Source of the DNA: Curtanaerobium respiraculi
Lineage (GTDB): Bacteria; Actinomycetota; Coriobacteriia; Coriobacteriales; Eggerthellaceae
Direction: 5' to 3'
Length of the DNA stretch: 64,000 nucleotides
Assembly (NCBI RefSeq): GCF_024609215.1
Contig: NZ_JANIPD030000002.1
Span: 25,678 to 89,677 of the forward strand
The first letter of the stretch is position 1. Every line of letters starts with the position of its first letter. Position numbers and translations under genes: made by a program. Under the pieces are notes generated by a model, which was not told the origin of the DNA, ran no database searches, and saw only the letters and a program-made list of their open reading frames with translations. Shown here piece after piece: positions 1 to 9,908 of this stretch.

Positions 1-176
1 TGGTCCCTCCAGCTGGCAACCGAACTCTTGGAGGAGCCGGTCACGCGGGCCGCTTCCGCGGCGTTGCCGCCGCACTCGCCGAGGACGTAGAGCGCCCATT
101 CCCCGTCTGCTTCGCTGTACACTCCAGCCTCCAATCTGGACACGTTGAAGTGTCCGGGTTTTTGTCCGGAGCCCAT
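1..176 (-). CDS. Partial helix-turn-helix (transposase-like) protein, N-terminal end
   Basis: An open frame runs leftward off the window edge from an ATG at 176, giving about 58 residues. The stretch GGNAAEAARVTGSSKSSVAS is a helix-turn-helix of the kind found at the N-terminus of IS3- or IS630-like transposases and some terminase small subunits. The rest lies outside the window, so the family cannot be settled. No good ribosome-binding site is visible, and this could be a fragment of an insertion sequence beside the ribosomal operon. Confidence 0.4.
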   Translation of the reverse strand, partial: MGSGQKPGHFNVSRLEAGVYSEADGEWALYVLGECGGNAAEAARVTGSSKSSVASWRD

Positions 177-691
177 TCGCTCATAACAGCGAAGGTTTTG
201 GCCCTTGCAAAAAGCTCATTGCAGGGGGTGTAATCAACAAATCGTCCTATGAAGTCCAAGGAGGCTGCGACGGCCTGGTTGATCTGGATGTGTCCGGCAA
301 CGCGCAGCTCTCCGGTCTTTCCTGTAACGACGACGTGAACATTGCCGGCCTTGAGTCCAGTCAGCTCGAGGAGCATTGGGTTCAGGCGTCCGTTCGCGGT
401 GGCGTTGGCGATGGCACGCGGTTCAACTACAAGCTCGGTTGGAGCGACGACGGGCTGCTGACGAAGGCGACCAGCACGGTGGGAGGCAAAACCGCTAACG
501 GCATCAGCTTCGTCTACGATTCCGACCGCAAGCTTCCCCAGAGGATACGGAAACAGGGCCCTTCGACATTCACCGATACGTGTGGCTACGATGGATCCGG
601 CTTGCTCCAGCGCATGGGATGCAAGGGCGAATGCCAACGCGGGGCGAGCGAGACGGCTACCGACCTGGAGCACGATGGCCAAGGGCGCCCC
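149..691 (+). pseudogene. Decayed leucine-rich-repeat surface protein fragment
   Basis: The frame has no start codon or ribosome-binding site of its own. It contains a segment LVDLDVSGNAQLSGLSCND that matches the repeat pattern of BspA/internalin-like bacterial leucine-rich repeats (LDxSxNxxLxxLxCxxN). It is followed by a region with tyrosine-aspartate pairs reminiscent of YD-repeat proteins. The frame then runs into a low-complexity tract and into rplB in another register. I read this as the remnant of a surface protein, but a chance open frame in high-GC DNA is possible. Confidence 0.28.
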
Positions 692-754
692 GAAGGGGGC
701 GAAGGGGGCGAAGGGGGCGAAGGGGGCGAAGGGGGCGAAGGGGGCGAAGGGGGC
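692..754 (+). repeat. Seven tandem copies of a 9-mer (GAAGGGGGC)
   Basis: Seven perfect head-to-tail copies of GAAGGGGGC lie here, about 190 bp before rplB. On the plus strand they could encode Glu-Gly-Gly or Lys-Gly-Ala repeats, but no credible gene carries them. The unit length keeps every frame open, so slippage would be silent for any overlapping frame. Confidence 0.9.
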
Positions 755-789
755 GCCTTTCGAGGGTTTGTGGCTGTTTCATGGGCCGC

Positions 790-818
790 TTGCCCGGATA
801 ACGCCCCGCCGCTAGAAT
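790..818 (+). promoter_or_regulatory. Sigma-70 type promoter for the rplB operon
   Basis: TTGCCC at 790-795 and TAGAAT at 813-818 are separated by 17 bp. Transcription would start near 825 and leave a leader of about 120 nt before the rplB start at 945. This fits rplB being the first gene of its transcript here. Confidence 0.6.
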
Positions 819-944
819 ACATCTTTGCGTCGCGGAGTGGATGGACACACCCGGACGCGTGGTTAAACCGGAGTCGTGCAGCGCAGTTCCCCATTCTGCG
901 TGTTGGCGGCAATCGGAGAACCACGGAGATAGAAAGGAATACGA

Positions 945-1775
<831 letters not shown>

Positions 1776-1793
1776 AGCTAGCTAGGAGATACT

Positions 1794-2054
1794 GTGAGCA
1801 GAAGTATGAAAAAAGGCCCCTTTGTGGAGCCGCGTCTCTTGAGCCGCATCGATGCGATGAACGCTGCAGGCACGAAGGACGTCATCAAGACATGGTCTCG
1901 TTCGAGCACCATCTTCCCGGAAATGGTGGGCCACACCATCGCCGTGCACGATGGCCGCAAGCACGTGCCCGTATACGTAACCGAATCCATGGTCGGACAC
2001 AAGCTGGGCGAGTTCGCGCCCACGCGCACGTTCCGCGGCCATGCGGCCAAATAG
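1794..2054 (+). CDS. rpsS: 30S ribosomal protein S19
   Basis: This 86-residue protein starts [11 protein letters not shown], the standard S19 N-terminus. That sets the start at the GTG at 1794, behind TAGGAG, rather than at the ATG four codons later. S19 binds 16S rRNA in the head of the small subunit with S13. It sits between rplB and rplV as in most bacteria. Confidence 0.97.
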   Translation: MSRSMKKGPFVEPRLLSRIDAMNAAGTKDVIKTWSRSSTIFPEMVGHTIAVHDGRKHVPVYVTESMVGHKLGEFAPTRTFRGHAAK

Positions 2055-2071
2055 GCAGGGGAAGGTAGAAC

Positions 2072-2413
2072 ATGGAAGCAAAAGCAATTGCTCGCTACGT
2101 GCGCGTCTCGCCCCGCAAGGCACGCATCGTCGTAGACCAGATCCGCGGCAAGTCCGTCGTGCAAGCGCGCGAGATTCTCGCATTCACCAACCGTGCGATC
2201 GCGGAGACCGTCGAGAAGACGCTCAACTCCGCCGTTGCGAACGCCGAGAGCAAAGACGGTGCCAACGCGAACCAGCTGTTCGTGAAGGCCTGCTTCGTTG
2301 ACGAGGGCCCCACGATGAAGCGCATCCGTCCCCGCGCCAAAGGCTCGGCATCGCGCATCCGCAAGCGCATGAGCCACATCACCATCATCGTTTCCACCCG
2401 AGAGGAGGCATAG
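2072..2413 (+). CDS. rplV: 50S ribosomal protein L22
   Basis: At 113 residues this is the expected size for L22, which lines the peptide exit tunnel with a long beta hairpin. The C-terminal stretch [13 protein letters not shown] corresponds to that hairpin region. The ATG at 2072 has GGGGAAGG upstream. rpsC follows 3 nt after the stop, consistent with translational coupling. Confidence 0.97.
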   Translation: MEAKAIARYVRVSPRKARIVVDQIRGKSVVQAREILAFTNRAIAETVEKTLNSAVANAESKDGANANQLFVKACFVDEGPTMKRIRPRAKGSASRIRKRMSHITIIVSTREEA

Positions 2414-2416
2414 AGC

Positions 2417-3139
2417 ATGGGTCAGAAAGTAAGCCCCACCGGCTTCCGCATCGGCGTGATCGAAGACTGGCGCAGCCGCTGGTATGCAGATAAGAACTAC
2501 GCGGAATCGCTGGAGAACGACATCGCGATCCGCAAGTTCCTGGACAAGCAGCTTGCCCGTGCGGCGGTTTCCAAGGTGGAAATCGAACGTGCCGGCGACA
2601 AGATCAAGATCATCATCACCACTGCCCGCCCCGGTGTCGTCATCGGCAAGAAGGGCGCCGAGATCGACGCCCTGCGCAAAAAGCTGGGCAAGGTCGCCAA
2701 CGGCCCGGTCAACGTCGAGGTGGTCGAGGTCAAGCGCCCCGAGCTCGACGCTGTCCTGATCGCGCAGTCCGTCGCCGAGCAGCTGGAAGGCCGCGTCGCC
2801 TTCCGCCGCGCCATGCGCAAGGCGGTCCAGTCCGCCCGCAAGAGCGGTGCCAAGGGTATCCGCATCCAGTGCGCCGGCCGCCTGGGCGGCGCCGAGATGA
2901 GCCGTCGCGAATGGTACCGCGAGGGCCGCGTGCCCCTGCACACCCTGCGTGCCAAGATCGACTACGGTTTCTGCACCGCCCACACCCAGATGGGTTCCAT
3001 CGGCGTGCAGGTATGGGTCTACCACGGCGAGGTCATGCCGGGCCAGAAGGCCCCGCAGCCTGCTCTCGAGGGCACGAGCTCTCGTCCCGGCCGCCGTCGC
3101 GGCGACCGCAATGATCGCAACGAGAGGGGGAACCGTTAA
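2417..3139 (+). CDS. rpsC: 30S ribosomal protein S3
   Basis: This 240-residue protein begins [14 protein letters not shown], the typical S3 N-terminus. It carries the KH domain GxxG motif (VIGKKGAEI) near residue 77 and a basic, low-complexity C-terminal tail. S3 forms part of the mRNA entry channel. Its stop overlaps the rplP start by one base (TAATG). Confidence 0.98.
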   Translation: MGQKVSPTGFRIGVIEDWRSRWYADKNYAESLENDIAIRKFLDKQLARAAVSKVEIERAGDKIKIIITTARPGVVIGKKGAEIDALRKKLGKVANGPVNVEVVEVKRPELDAVLIAQSVAEQLEGRVAFRRAMRKAVQSARKSGAKGIRIQCAGRLGGAEMSRREWYREGRVPLHTLRAKIDYGFCTAHTQMGSIGVQVWVYHGEVMPGQKAPQPALEGTSSRPGRRRGDRNDRNERGNR

Positions 3140-3561
3140 TGCTGATACCCAAGCGTGTCAAGCACCGCAAGGTGCAGCGTGGTTCCATGAAGGGCAACGC
3201 CAAGGGCGGCACCCGTCTGAACCACGGCGAGTACGGCATCCAGGCCCTTGAGCGCCATTGGATCACGAACCGTCAGATCGAGGCGGCCCGTGTCGCCATG
3301 ACGCGTGAGATGAAGCGCGGCGGCCATGTCTGGATCACCATCTTCCCCGATAAGCCCATCTCCAAGAAGCCCGCTGAAACCCGCATGGGCAAGGGCAAGG
3401 GCGCCCCGGAGGAGTGGGTGGCCGTGGTCAAGCCCGGTCGGATCATGTTCGAAATCGGCGGAACCGACGAAGCGACCGCCAAGGAAGCTCTGCGTTTGGC
3501 CATCAACAAGCTTCCCATCAAGTGCAAGATCGTATCGCGCGAGACGGAGGGCCGGGAATAA
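3139..3561 (+). CDS. rplP: 50S ribosomal protein L16
   Basis: This 140-residue protein begins [15 protein letters not shown], diagnostic of L16, which helps position tRNA in the A site. The start overlaps the rpsC stop, and its own stop overlaps the rpmC start, both as TAATG. The three genes are therefore tightly coupled in translation. Confidence 0.98.
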   Translation: MLIPKRVKHRKVQRGSMKGNAKGGTRLNHGEYGIQALERHWITNRQIEAARVAMTREMKRGGHVWITIFPDKPISKKPAETRMGKGKGAPEEWVAVVKPGRIMFEIGGTDEATAKEALRLAINKLPIKCKIVSRETEGRE

Positions 3562-3758
3562 TGAAGGCAGCAGAGATTCGTGAACTTTCGGCTGACGATT
3601 TGCAGTCGAAACTGAAGGAGGCGCGCGAAGAACTCTTCAATCTGCGCTTCCAGATGGCGACGAGCCAGCTTGACAACACGGCTCGCGTCAAACAGGTGAA
3701 GAAGGATATCGCCCGCATCTTGACCGAGATGCGCGCCCGCGAGCTTTCCGCCTCATAG
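3561..3758 (+). CDS. rpmC: 50S ribosomal protein L29
   Basis: This 65-residue, mostly helical protein has the L29 core ([16 protein letters not shown]). It lies near the exit of the peptide tunnel. The ATG at 3561 overlaps the rplP stop by one base, and a GAGGGCCGGG stretch upstream provides weak ribosome binding. Longer readings in the same frame start inside rplP and lack family similarity. Confidence 0.96.
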   Translation: MKAAEIRELSADDLQSKLKEAREELFNLRFQMATSQLDNTARVKQVKKDIARILTEMRARELSAS

Positions 3759-3787
3759 GTAAAGCGAACTGAAAGGAATCGGAGAGA

Positions 3788-4048
3788 ATGACTGAAGAGC
3801 GTAACTCTCGCAAGGTTCGCCAGGGCACCGTGGTAAGCACCGCTGGCGACAAGAGCATCGTGGTCGAGATCACCGACCGCAAGCCGCATCCCGTATACGG
3901 GAAGATGATGACCACGACGAAGAAGCTCCATGCGCATGACGAGAACAACGAGTGCGGCAGGGGCGATATCGTCCGCGTCATGGAAACCCGTCCGCTGTCC
4001 AAGACCAAGCGCTGGCGCTTGATCGAAATCGTCGAGAAGGCCAAGTAG
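3788..4048 (+). CDS. rpsQ: 30S ribosomal protein S17
   Basis: This 86-residue protein has the S17 OB-fold core, including [14 protein letters not shown] and the HPVYGK motif. S17 binds 16S rRNA early in small-subunit assembly. The start at 3788 has GGAGAG just upstream. It sits between rpmC and rplN as usual. Confidence 0.97.
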   Translation: MTEERNSRKVRQGTVVSTAGDKSIVVEITDRKPHPVYGKMMTTTKKLHAHDENNECGRGDIVRVMETRPLSKTKRWRLIEIVEKAK

Positions 4049-4090
4049 AGCGCGCACGCGCCCTACTCAATCACGAAAGGTTGGTTTGAA

Positions 4091-4459
4091 ATGATTCAGA
4101 TGCAAACCATGCTCGCGGTGGCCGACAACTCCGGCGCTCGCAAGGTGCAGTGCATCAAGGTCCTGGGAGGCAGCAAGCGCCGCTATGCCGGCGTCGGCGA
4201 CGTGATCATCTGCGCCGTCAAGGAAGCCCTGCCCAACGGCCAGGTCAAGAAGGGCGAAGTCGTGCGCTGCGTCATCGTCCGCCAGAAGAAGGAAATGCGC
4301 CGCTCCGACGGCAGCTACATCAAATTCGACCAGAACGCCTGCGTTCTCATCGATGCTTCCGGCGCCCCCCGCGGCACGCGCATCTTCGGGCCCGTCGCCC
4401 GCGAGCTACGCGATAAGAAGTACATGAAGATCGTGTCCCTGGCACCCGAGACGCTGTAG
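4091..4459 (+). CDS. rplN: 50S ribosomal protein L14
   Basis: At 122 residues this is exactly the typical L14 length. It opens with [18 protein letters not shown] and ends with the KIVSLAPE motif. L14 contributes to the intersubunit bridge with 16S rRNA. GAAAGG precedes the start, and rplX follows after 12 nt. Confidence 0.98.
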   Translation: MIQMQTMLAVADNSGARKVQCIKVLGGSKRRYAGVGDVIICAVKEALPNGQVKKGEVVRCVIVRQKKEMRRSDGSYIKFDQNACVLIDASGAPRGTRIFGPVARELRDKKYMKIVSLAPETL

Positions 4460-4471
4460 GGGAGGGATAGC

Positions 4472-4780
4472 ATGAAGATCAAGAAGAACGACAAGGTGCA
4501 GGTTCTCGCCGGCAAGGACAAGGGGGCCCAGGGCACCGTCATCCGCTCGTTGCCGCGCAAGGAACGCGTCGTCGTGGAGAAGGTGAACATGATCACCAAG
4601 GCCCAGCGCCCCACGCAGGCGAACCCGCAGGGCGGCCTCACCCACAAGGAGGCCCCCATCCACGTGAGCAACGTCGCGCTGGTTTGCCCCAAATGCGGCC
4701 AGCCCACGCGCGTCGCGATCAAACGCGTAGATGGTAAGAAGATTCGCGTTTGCAAGAAATGCGGCGCCGATATCGATTAA
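4472..4780 (+). CDS. rplX: 50S ribosomal protein L24
   Basis: This 102-residue protein has a KOW motif near the N-terminus ([17 protein letters not shown]) that binds 23S rRNA at assembly initiation. The C-terminal half has four cysteines in two CxxC pairs (CPKCG and CKKCG), a zinc-ribbon pattern seen in some L24 proteins. A terminator-like hairpin follows immediately, which is unusual inside this operon. Confidence 0.97.
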   Translation: MKIKKNDKVQVLAGKDKGAQGTVIRSLPRKERVVVEKVNMITKAQRPTQANPQGGLTHKEAPIHVSNVALVCPKCGQPTRVAIKRVDGKKIRVCKKCGADID

Positions 4781-4798
4781 ATTGATACGGTTTGCGAG

Positions 4799-4848
4799 AC
4801 CTGCCCGCCTGGGCAGGTTTTTGCCATGACCCTGGCAAAATGCCAGGG
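4799..4848 (+). terminator. Two hairpins between rplX and rplE, the first like an intrinsic terminator
   Basis: ACCTGCCC at 4799-4806 pairs with GGGCAGGT at 4811-4818 and is followed by five T residues (4818-4822), the form of a rho-independent terminator. A second hairpin follows with arms CCCTGGCA (4830-4837) and TGCCAGGG (4841-4848). No clear promoter lies between them and rplE at 4898. They probably act as a partial terminator or attenuator, or mark an RNA processing site. Confidence 0.6.
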
Positions 4849-4897
4849 ACGCAGGGTCGGTAATCCTGTGTTCAAATCATCGGAAAGGGTACAGACA

Positions 4898-5440
4898 ATG
4901 GCTCCTCGTTTGAAGGAAAAGTACATCAGCGAGATTGCTCCGCAACTCGAGAAGGATCTGGGCATCACCAACGTGAACCAGATCCCCAAGATCGAGAAGA
5001 TCGTCGTGAACATGGGCGTCGGCGAGGCCGCCGGCGACTCCAAGCTCATCGAGGGCGCTATCGCCGACATGCGCACCATCACCGGCCAGCAGCCCAAGAT
5101 CTGCCGCGCGCGCAAGTCCATCGCCAACTTCCACCTGCGCGAAGGCCAGGCGATCGGCTGCAAGGTGACGCTGCGCGGCGATCGCATGTGGGAGTTCATG
5201 GACCGCCTGCTCGCCACCGCTCTTCCCCGTGTCCGCGACTTCCGCGGCATCTCCCCGAAGAGCTTCGACGGCCGCGGCAACTACACGCTGGGCGTCACCG
5301 AGCAGCTGATCTTCCCCGAGATCGAGTACGACAAGATCGACCGTACCCGTGGTATGGATATCACCTTCGTCACCACCGCTGAAGATGACGCGACCTCGAA
5401 GGCGCTTCTGGACGCCCTCGGGTTCCCGTTCAAGGATTAA
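4898..5440 (+). CDS. rplE: 50S ribosomal protein L5
   Basis: The ATG at 4898 follows GGAAAGG and gives 180 residues, the normal L5 length, starting [10 protein letters not shown]. An in-frame ATG at 4826 lies within the hairpins and would add 24 unrelated residues. L5 binds 5S rRNA and contacts P-site tRNA. The motif [15 protein letters not shown] is conserved in the family. Confidence 0.97.
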   Translation: MAPRLKEKYISEIAPQLEKDLGITNVNQIPKIEKIVVNMGVGEAAGDSKLIEGAIADMRTITGQQPKICRARKSIANFHLREGQAIGCKVTLRGDRMWEFMDRLLATALPRVRDFRGISPKSFDGRGNYTLGVTEQLIFPEIEYDKIDRTRGMDITFVTTAEDDATSKALLDALGFPFKD

Positions 5441-5482
5441 GCAACTGCACTCAATCGAGTGAAGCAAAGAAAGAAGGAATTA

Positions 5483-5668
5483 ATGGCTAAGAAATCGATG
5501 ATCGCCAAAGCGAAGCGCGAGCCGAAATTCTCGACTCGTCAGCACAATCGCTGCAGCCGTTGCGGGCGTCCTCGCGCGTACTACCGCAAGTTCGGCCTGT
5601 GCCGCGTGTGCCTGCGCGAGCTCGCTAACAAGGGCGAACTTCCCGGCGTAACGAAATCTTCCTGGTAA
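5483..5668 (+). CDS. rpsN: 30S ribosomal protein S14, zinc-binding type
   Basis: This 61-residue protein is the short, zinc-binding form of S14. Two CxxC pairs are visible (CSRCGRPR and CRVCLRE). The start [12 protein letters not shown] at 5483 follows AAGAAGGAA. An upstream in-frame GTG at 5459 would add eight atypical residues. The next gene, rpsH, follows after about 100 nt. Confidence 0.96.
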   Translation: MAKKSMIAKAKREPKFSTRQHNRCSRCGRPRAYYRKFGLCRVCLRELANKGELPGVTKSSW

Positions 5669-5769
5669 GACAAGATTCATCACGCAGGGTGTGCCGAGGA
5701 TAGCAGGCGTGCGGGCTACGGGTTCGCACGAACCGGATCTCCGGCTCATCACGGACCAAAGGAGTAACA

Positions 5770-6168
5770 ATGAGCATGAACGACCCCATCGCGGATATGC
5801 TTACGCGTGTGCGTAACGCCAATTCCGCGGGCCACGATACGGTGTCGATGCCCTCCAGCAAGAAACTGGTGGAAATCGCGCGCATCATGCAGGAAGAGGG
5901 CTACATCGCCGGCTACGAGATCGAGCCGAGCAACCCCCGCGACACGCTTGAGATCACGCTGAAGTACGGCGTCAAGAAGGCCCGCACCATCCGCGGCATC
6001 AAGCGCATCAGCAAGCCCGGCCTGCGCATCTACGCCGGCAAAGACGAGCTGCCCCGCGTCTTGGGCGGCCTGGGCACGGCCATCATCTCGACGAGCCAAG
6101 GCGTCATGGCCGACCGCGATGCCCGCAAGAAGGGCATCGGCGGCGAAGTCATCGCGTACGTGTGGTAG
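5770..6168 (+). CDS. rpsH: 30S ribosomal protein S8
   Basis: This 132-residue protein begins [17 protein letters not shown] and ends with GGEVIAYVW, both standard for S8. In many bacteria S8 binds 16S rRNA and represses its own operon by binding mRNA. The 100-nt gap before this gene would be a natural place to look for such a site, although I see no convincing mimic. GGAG precedes the start. Confidence 0.97.
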   Translation: MSMNDPIADMLTRVRNANSAGHDTVSMPSSKKLVEIARIMQEEGYIAGYEIEPSNPRDTLEITLKYGVKKARTIRGIKRISKPGLRIYAGKDELPRVLGGLGTAIISTSQGVMADRDARKKGIGGEVIAYVW

Positions 6169-6186
6169 AAGGGAGATAGGATAGAT

Positions 6187-6729
6187 ATGTCTCGTATCGG
6201 TAAACAACCTGTCGCCATTCCCGCGGACGTCGAAGTCAAGATCGACGGTCATACCGTCACCGTGAAGGGCAAGCAGGGCGAGCTCACCCGTGCCTTCAAC
6301 CCCATGATGTCCATCAAGCAGGACGGCGACGCCATCGTCGTCGAGCGCCCCGATGACAGCCGCGAGGCAAAGAGCCTCCACGGCCTCACCCGCACGCTCG
6401 TCCACAACATGATGGTCGGCGTGTCCGAGGGATTCTCCAAGAAGCTCCAGCTGGTGGGCGTCGGCTACCGTGCTGCGCTCAAGGGCAAGGACCTCGAGCT
6501 GCAGCTCGGCTATTCCCACCCCGTGATCATCGCACCCCCCGCCGGCATCACCTTCGAGGTGCCCACCGCGACCGAGATCGTCGTCAAGGGCCCCAGCAAG
6601 GAGGAAGTCGGGCAGGTTGCAGCCAACGTCCGCGCATGGCGCAAGCCCGAGCCCTACAAGGGCAAGGGCATTCGCTACGACGGCGAATACGTGCGCCGCA
6701 AGCTCGGCAAAGCCGCCAAGTCCGAGTAG
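6187..6729 (+). CDS. rplF: 50S ribosomal protein L6
   Basis: This 180-residue protein starts [12 protein letters not shown] and ends with the conserved [21 protein letters not shown] region. L6 lies near the GTPase-associated centre of the large subunit. A GGGAGATAGG ribosome-binding region precedes the ATG at 6187. rplR follows after 23 nt. Confidence 0.97.
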   Translation: MSRIGKQPVAIPADVEVKIDGHTVTVKGKQGELTRAFNPMMSIKQDGDAIVVERPDDSREAKSLHGLTRTLVHNMMVGVSEGFSKKLQLVGVGYRAALKGKDLELQLGYSHPVIIAPPAGITFEVPTATEIVVKGPSKEEVGQVAANVRAWRKPEPYKGKGIRYDGEYVRRKLGKAAKSE

Positions 6730-6752
6730 TGAAGGCGAAGGGATTTTACGTT

Positions 6753-7121
6753 ATGAACAAGCTTCAGAAAAAGCAAGCAGGCCTGGCTCGTCGCCATCGT
6801 CGCGTTCGCGGCAAGGTCAGCGGCACGTCCGAGCGTCCGCGTCTGTGCGTGACGCGCAGCAATTCCAACATGTATGCTCAGGTTATCGACGATGTCGCGG
6901 GCAAGACCCTGTGCGGCGTCTCCACCCTCGGTCCCGACTTCAAGGCAACCGGCAAGAGCGGTGCGACCGTCGAGGGCGCTTCCGCGCTTGGCGAGATCAT
7001 CGGCAAGAAGGCCTTGGAAGCCGGCATCACCGCCGTCGTGTTCGACCGCGGCGGAAATCTGTACCACGGGCGCATCAAGGCTGTTGCCGAAAGTGCGCGC
7101 GAAGCTGGCCTGAAATTCTAA
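6753..7121 (+). CDS. rplR: 50S ribosomal protein L18
   Basis: The ATG at 6753 gives 122 residues with the L18 signature ([20 protein letters not shown] and [24 protein letters not shown]). L18 bridges 5S rRNA to the central protuberance with L5. A longer in-frame reading starts inside rplF and is not supported. The gene is followed by rpsE after 12 nt. Confidence 0.97.
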   Translation: MNKLQKKQAGLARRHRRVRGKVSGTSERPRLCVTRSNSNMYAQVIDDVAGKTLCGVSTLGPDFKATGKSGATVEGASALGEIIGKKALEAGITAVVFDRGGNLYHGRIKAVAESAREAGLKF

Positions 7122-7133
7122 GGGAGGGTTTGA

Positions 7134-7661
7134 ATGCCTCGTAAGCAAGAACATCAGTCCGACGTGCCCGAGCTTCAGGAACGCGTCGTCTACATCAACC
7201 GCGTGTCGAAGGTCGTCAAAGGCGGCCGTCGTTTCGGCCTCACCGCCTTGGTGGTCGTCGGCGATGGCAACGGCAAGGTCGGCGTGGGCATGGGCAAGTC
7301 CCAGGAAGTGCCCATCGCCATCAAGAAGGGCGTGGAGGACGCGAAGAAGAACATGTTCACCGTTCCTCTGACCCCGGAGGGAACGCTCCCCCATGAGATC
7401 GAAGGCGTCTACGGCGCCGGTCGCGTGCTCATCAAGCCGGCTAGCCCCGGCACCGGCGTTATCGCCGGCGGCGCAGCACGTGCCGTCATGGAGCTGGCGG
7501 GGGTCAAGGACGTGTTCGCCAAGTCCCTGGGCACCGACAACGTCATGAACGTCGTCAAGGCGACGGCTGCCGGCCTGCAGGAGATGCAGAGCCCCGAAGC
7601 CGTATCAGAGCGCCGCGGCCTTTCCGTCGCGAAGATCTACGGCTGGAAGGAACGTGATTAA
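7134..7661 (+). CDS. rpsE: 30S ribosomal protein S5
   Basis: This 175-residue protein contains the double-stranded-RNA-binding fold segment [20 protein letters not shown] and the C-terminal [18 protein letters not shown] motif. S5 lines the mRNA entry tunnel and affects decoding accuracy. GGGAGGG precedes the start. Its stop overlaps the rpmD start as TAATG. Confidence 0.97.
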   Translation: MPRKQEHQSDVPELQERVVYINRVSKVVKGGRRFGLTALVVVGDGNGKVGVGMGKSQEVPIAIKKGVEDAKKNMFTVPLTPEGTLPHEIEGVYGAGRVLIKPASPGTGVIAGGAARAVMELAGVKDVFAKSLGTDNVMNVVKATAAGLQEMQSPEAVSERRGLSVAKIYGWKERD

Positions 7662-7852
7662 TGATGGCAGAAGCTAAGACCCTGCACGTGAAGCAGGTCC
7701 GCAGCGCCAACGGAACGCCGGAAACCCAGCGCCGCACGCTGCGCGCGCTCGGCCTGGGGCGCATCGGCAAGGAGCGCGACCTCGTGGACAACGAGAGCGT
7801 CCGCGGCCAGATCTTCAAAGTGAAGCACCTGGTCGAGGTCACCGAGAGGTAA
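7661..7852 (+). CDS. rpmD: 50S ribosomal protein L30
   Basis: This protein of 62-63 residues has the L30 pattern: KTLHVKQVRSANG, followed by the conserved RTLRALGLGRIG. Two adjacent ATG codons lie at 7661 and 7664; the first overlaps the rpsE stop and is favoured for coupling. A 110-nt gap rich in hairpins separates it from rplO. Confidence 0.95.
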   Translation: MMAEAKTLHVKQVRSANGTPETQRRTLRALGLGRIGKERDLVDNESVRGQIFKVKHLVEVTER

Positions 7853-7856
7853 TTTT

Positions 7857-7939
7857 GATGGCGGAGCGCGCGAGCGCTTCGCCATCGTTTTGGAAGTTGG
7901 CCGGCGGCGAGCTGCCGGCAGCGGGAAGGAATTTCCCGC
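7857..7939 (+). promoter_or_regulatory. Three consecutive hairpins between rpmD and rplO
   Basis: The first hairpin has outer arms GATGGCG (7857-7863) and CGCCATC (7880-7886) with a paired inner stem, followed by GTTTT, so it resembles an intrinsic terminator. The second pairs GCCGGC (7900-7905) with GCCGGC (7914-7919). The third pairs GCGGGAA (7921-7927) with TTCCCGC (7933-7939). The rplO ribosome-binding site lies just beyond. Partial termination or autogenous control of rplO-secY is possible. Confidence 0.5.
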
Positions 7940-7963
7940 AAGCGAAAACAAAGGAGAACCACC

Positions 7964-8413
7964 ATGGAACTCAAGGACTTGAAGCCCGCCGAGGGCTCCC
8001 GTCAGAATCGGAAGCGCAAGGGCCGCGGCCCCGCATCCGGCAACGGCAAAACCGCCGGCCGCGGCATGAACGGCCAGCTGTCCCGCGCGGGCGGCGGCAA
8101 GCGCGCCGGCTTCGAGGGCGGCCAGACCCCGCTGGCGCGCCGTCTTCCGAAGCTTCCCGGCTTCACCAACATCAACCGTGTGGAGTACCTCCCGGTCAAC
8201 GTGTCCCGCCTCGAGGAGAAGTTCGAGTCCGGCGAGGTCGTCGACGGTGCGAGCCTGAAGGCCAAGGGCATCATCAAGCATGATGACGCCCTGGTGAAGG
8301 TCCTGGGCGACGGCGAGCTGACCAAGGCGCTGACCGTCAAGGTCGACAAGGTTTCCGCCACTGCGGCCCAGAAGATCGAGGCCGCCGGAGGAAAGGTAGA
8401 ACTGCCTTGCTAA
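7964..8413 (+). CDS. rplO: 50S ribosomal protein L15
   Basis: This 149-residue protein has the glycine/arginine-rich N-terminus typical of L15 ([19 protein letters not shown]) and the [14 protein letters not shown] motif. L15 is a late assembly protein of the large subunit. AAAGGAG precedes the ATG at 7964. Its 3' end overlaps the secY start by 7 nt. Confidence 0.97.
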   Translation: MELKDLKPAEGSRQNRKRKGRGPASGNGKTAGRGMNGQLSRAGGGKRAGFEGGQTPLARRLPKLPGFTNINRVEYLPVNVSRLEEKFESGEVVDGASLKAKGIIKHDDALVKVLGDGELTKALTVKVDKVSATAAQKIEAAGGKVELPC

Positions 8414-9690
8414 GATCCATCGTCGAAGCTTTCAAGGTCAAGGAGCTGCGGAACAAGATCCTGTTCACGCTGGCCATCCTCGCCCTGTATCGCTTGGGAT
8501 CTTTCATTCCAGTGCCCGGCATCCCGTTCAAGGCGTTCGCTGACGCCTATTCGGAAGCCGGCGGCGCTGCGATGACGATGATCGATGTCTTCAGCGGCGG
8601 CGCGCTCTCGAATTTCAGCGTCTTCGCCCTGGGCATCATGCCCTATATCACCGCATCGATCATCATGCAGCTGATGCAGAGCGTCATCCCCGCCGTGGGC
8701 CGCTGGGCGCGCGAGGGCGAAACCGGCCGCAAGAAGATAACGCAGACCACGCGTTGGCTGACGCTGGGCCTCGGCCTGATCAACGCCGTCGGCTACCTGC
8801 TGCTGTTCCAGTCCGACCGCTACGGGCTCACGTTCACCACCGAGATGCCCTATTGGCTGACGAGCGTCCTCGTCGTGTTCACGCTGGTTGCGGGCACCGC
8901 CTTCATCATGTGGATGGGCGAGCTCATCACCCAGCGCGGCGTCGGCAACGGCATGTCGCTGATCATCTTCACCAGCATCATCTCGCGGGTGCCCTCCGCG
9001 ATTTTCTCGAGCGGCACCAGCACCGATGATGCGGGCATGAACATCGCGGTCACCCTGCTCATCCTCGCGGTCATTGTGGCATGCATCCCGGCGATCATCT
9101 TCATGGAACGCGCGCAGCGGCGCATCCCCGTCAGCTACGCCAAGCGCGTGCAGGGGCGCAAGATGATGGGTGGCCAGTCCACCTACATCCCCCTGAAGGT
9201 GAATGCCGCGGGCGTCATCCCCATCATCTTCGCAAGCTGTCTGATCTACTTCCCGGCGCAGATCGCCGCCCTGTTCAACGTGGGCTGGCTCGACGCGTTC
9301 GCAAACGCGATCAGCTCCGGCTGGCTGAACTGGATCCTGACGTTCGGCTTGATCATCTTCTTCGCGTATTTCTACACGTCGATGGTGTTCAATCCCCAGG
9401 AGCTTTCCGACAACCTGCAGAAGCAGGGCGGGTTCGTGCCCGGGATCCGTCCCGGCACGGCGACGGTCAACTACATCAAGAACGTGATCAACCATGTGAC
9501 GCTGCCGGGTGCGATGTACATCGGCGCGGTGGCGGTGGTGCCGTCGATCCTGTTCGCCTTCACGAACAACTACCTGATCCAGGCGTTCGGGGGCACGTCC
9601 ATCCTCATCATGATCGGCGTTGCGCTCGATACCATGAGCAAGGTGGAAAGCCAGCTGAAGATGTACAACTACGACGGCTTCTTCAAGTAG
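8407..9690 (+). CDS. secY: Preprotein translocase subunit SecY
   Basis: This 427-residue membrane protein has ten predicted transmembrane segments and the SecY signatures [10 protein letters not shown] near the N-terminus and [11 protein letters not shown] in the middle. It forms the protein-conducting channel of the SecYEG translocon. The start is a TTG at 8407 inside the rplO 3' end, behind a strong GGAGGAAAGG. The adk gene that commonly follows secY is missing; a terminator and a tRNA gene come next. Confidence 0.97.
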   Translation: MLRSIVEAFKVKELRNKILFTLAILALYRLGSFIPVPGIPFKAFADAYSEAGGAAMTMIDVFSGGALSNFSVFALGIMPYITASIIMQLMQSVIPAVGRWAREGETGRKKITQTTRWLTLGLGLINAVGYLLLFQSDRYGLTFTTEMPYWLTSVLVVFTLVAGTAFIMWMGELITQRGVGNGMSLIIFTSIISRVPSAIFSSGTSTDDAGMNIAVTLLILAVIVACIPAIIFMERAQRRIPVSYAKRVQGRKMMGGQSTYIPLKVNAAGVIPIIFASCLIYFPAQIAALFNVGWLDAFANAISSGWLNWILTFGLIIFFAYFYTSMVFNPQELSDNLQKQGGFVPGIRPGTATVNYIKNVINHVTLPGAMYIGAVAVVPSILFAFTNNYLIQAFGGTSILIMIGVALDTMSKVESQLKMYNYDGFFK

Positions 9691-9734
9691 GCGCAGTCGC
9701 AAGGCGGCATGCGGATTCCCAAACGTACGCATGA

Positions 9735-9765
9735 AAGGGGGCAGCGGAAAATCCGCCGCCCCCTT
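9735..9765. terminator. Hairpin between secY and tRNA-Gln, usable on both strands
   Basis: AAGGGGGC (9735-9742) pairs with GCCCCCTT (9758-9765), and an inner GCGGA/TCCGC extends the stem around an AAAA loop. It lies between two converging units and probably ends secY transcription from the left and the tRNA from the right. Confidence 0.65.
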
Positions 9766-9775
9766 CGACGTTCCG

Positions 9776-9849
9776 TGGCTGGGCCAGCAGGATTCGAACC
9801 TACATAGCTGGTACCAAAAACCAGAGTCCTGCCGTTGGACGATGGCCCA
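9776..9849 (-). tRNA. tRNA-Gln (anticodon TTG)
   Basis: The minus strand folds as a tRNA of 74 nt with the CCA encoded. The acceptor arms are TGGGCCA and TGGCCCA. The anticodon stem CTGGT/ACCAG holds loop TTTTGGT with anticodon TTG, and the T-loop reads GGTTCGAATCC. It lies convergent to secY. Confidence 0.95.
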
Positions 9850-9908
9850 GTGCGTTGCACGAGTCTATCGTGGTGGGCGGGATCCGTCAATTGGGCTAAA
9901 CTGGTTCC

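Noticed and set aside
7855-8283. Gene between rpmD and rplO overlapping rplO
   Set aside because: The frame runs through three hairpins and out of phase through rplO, with no similarity to any family.
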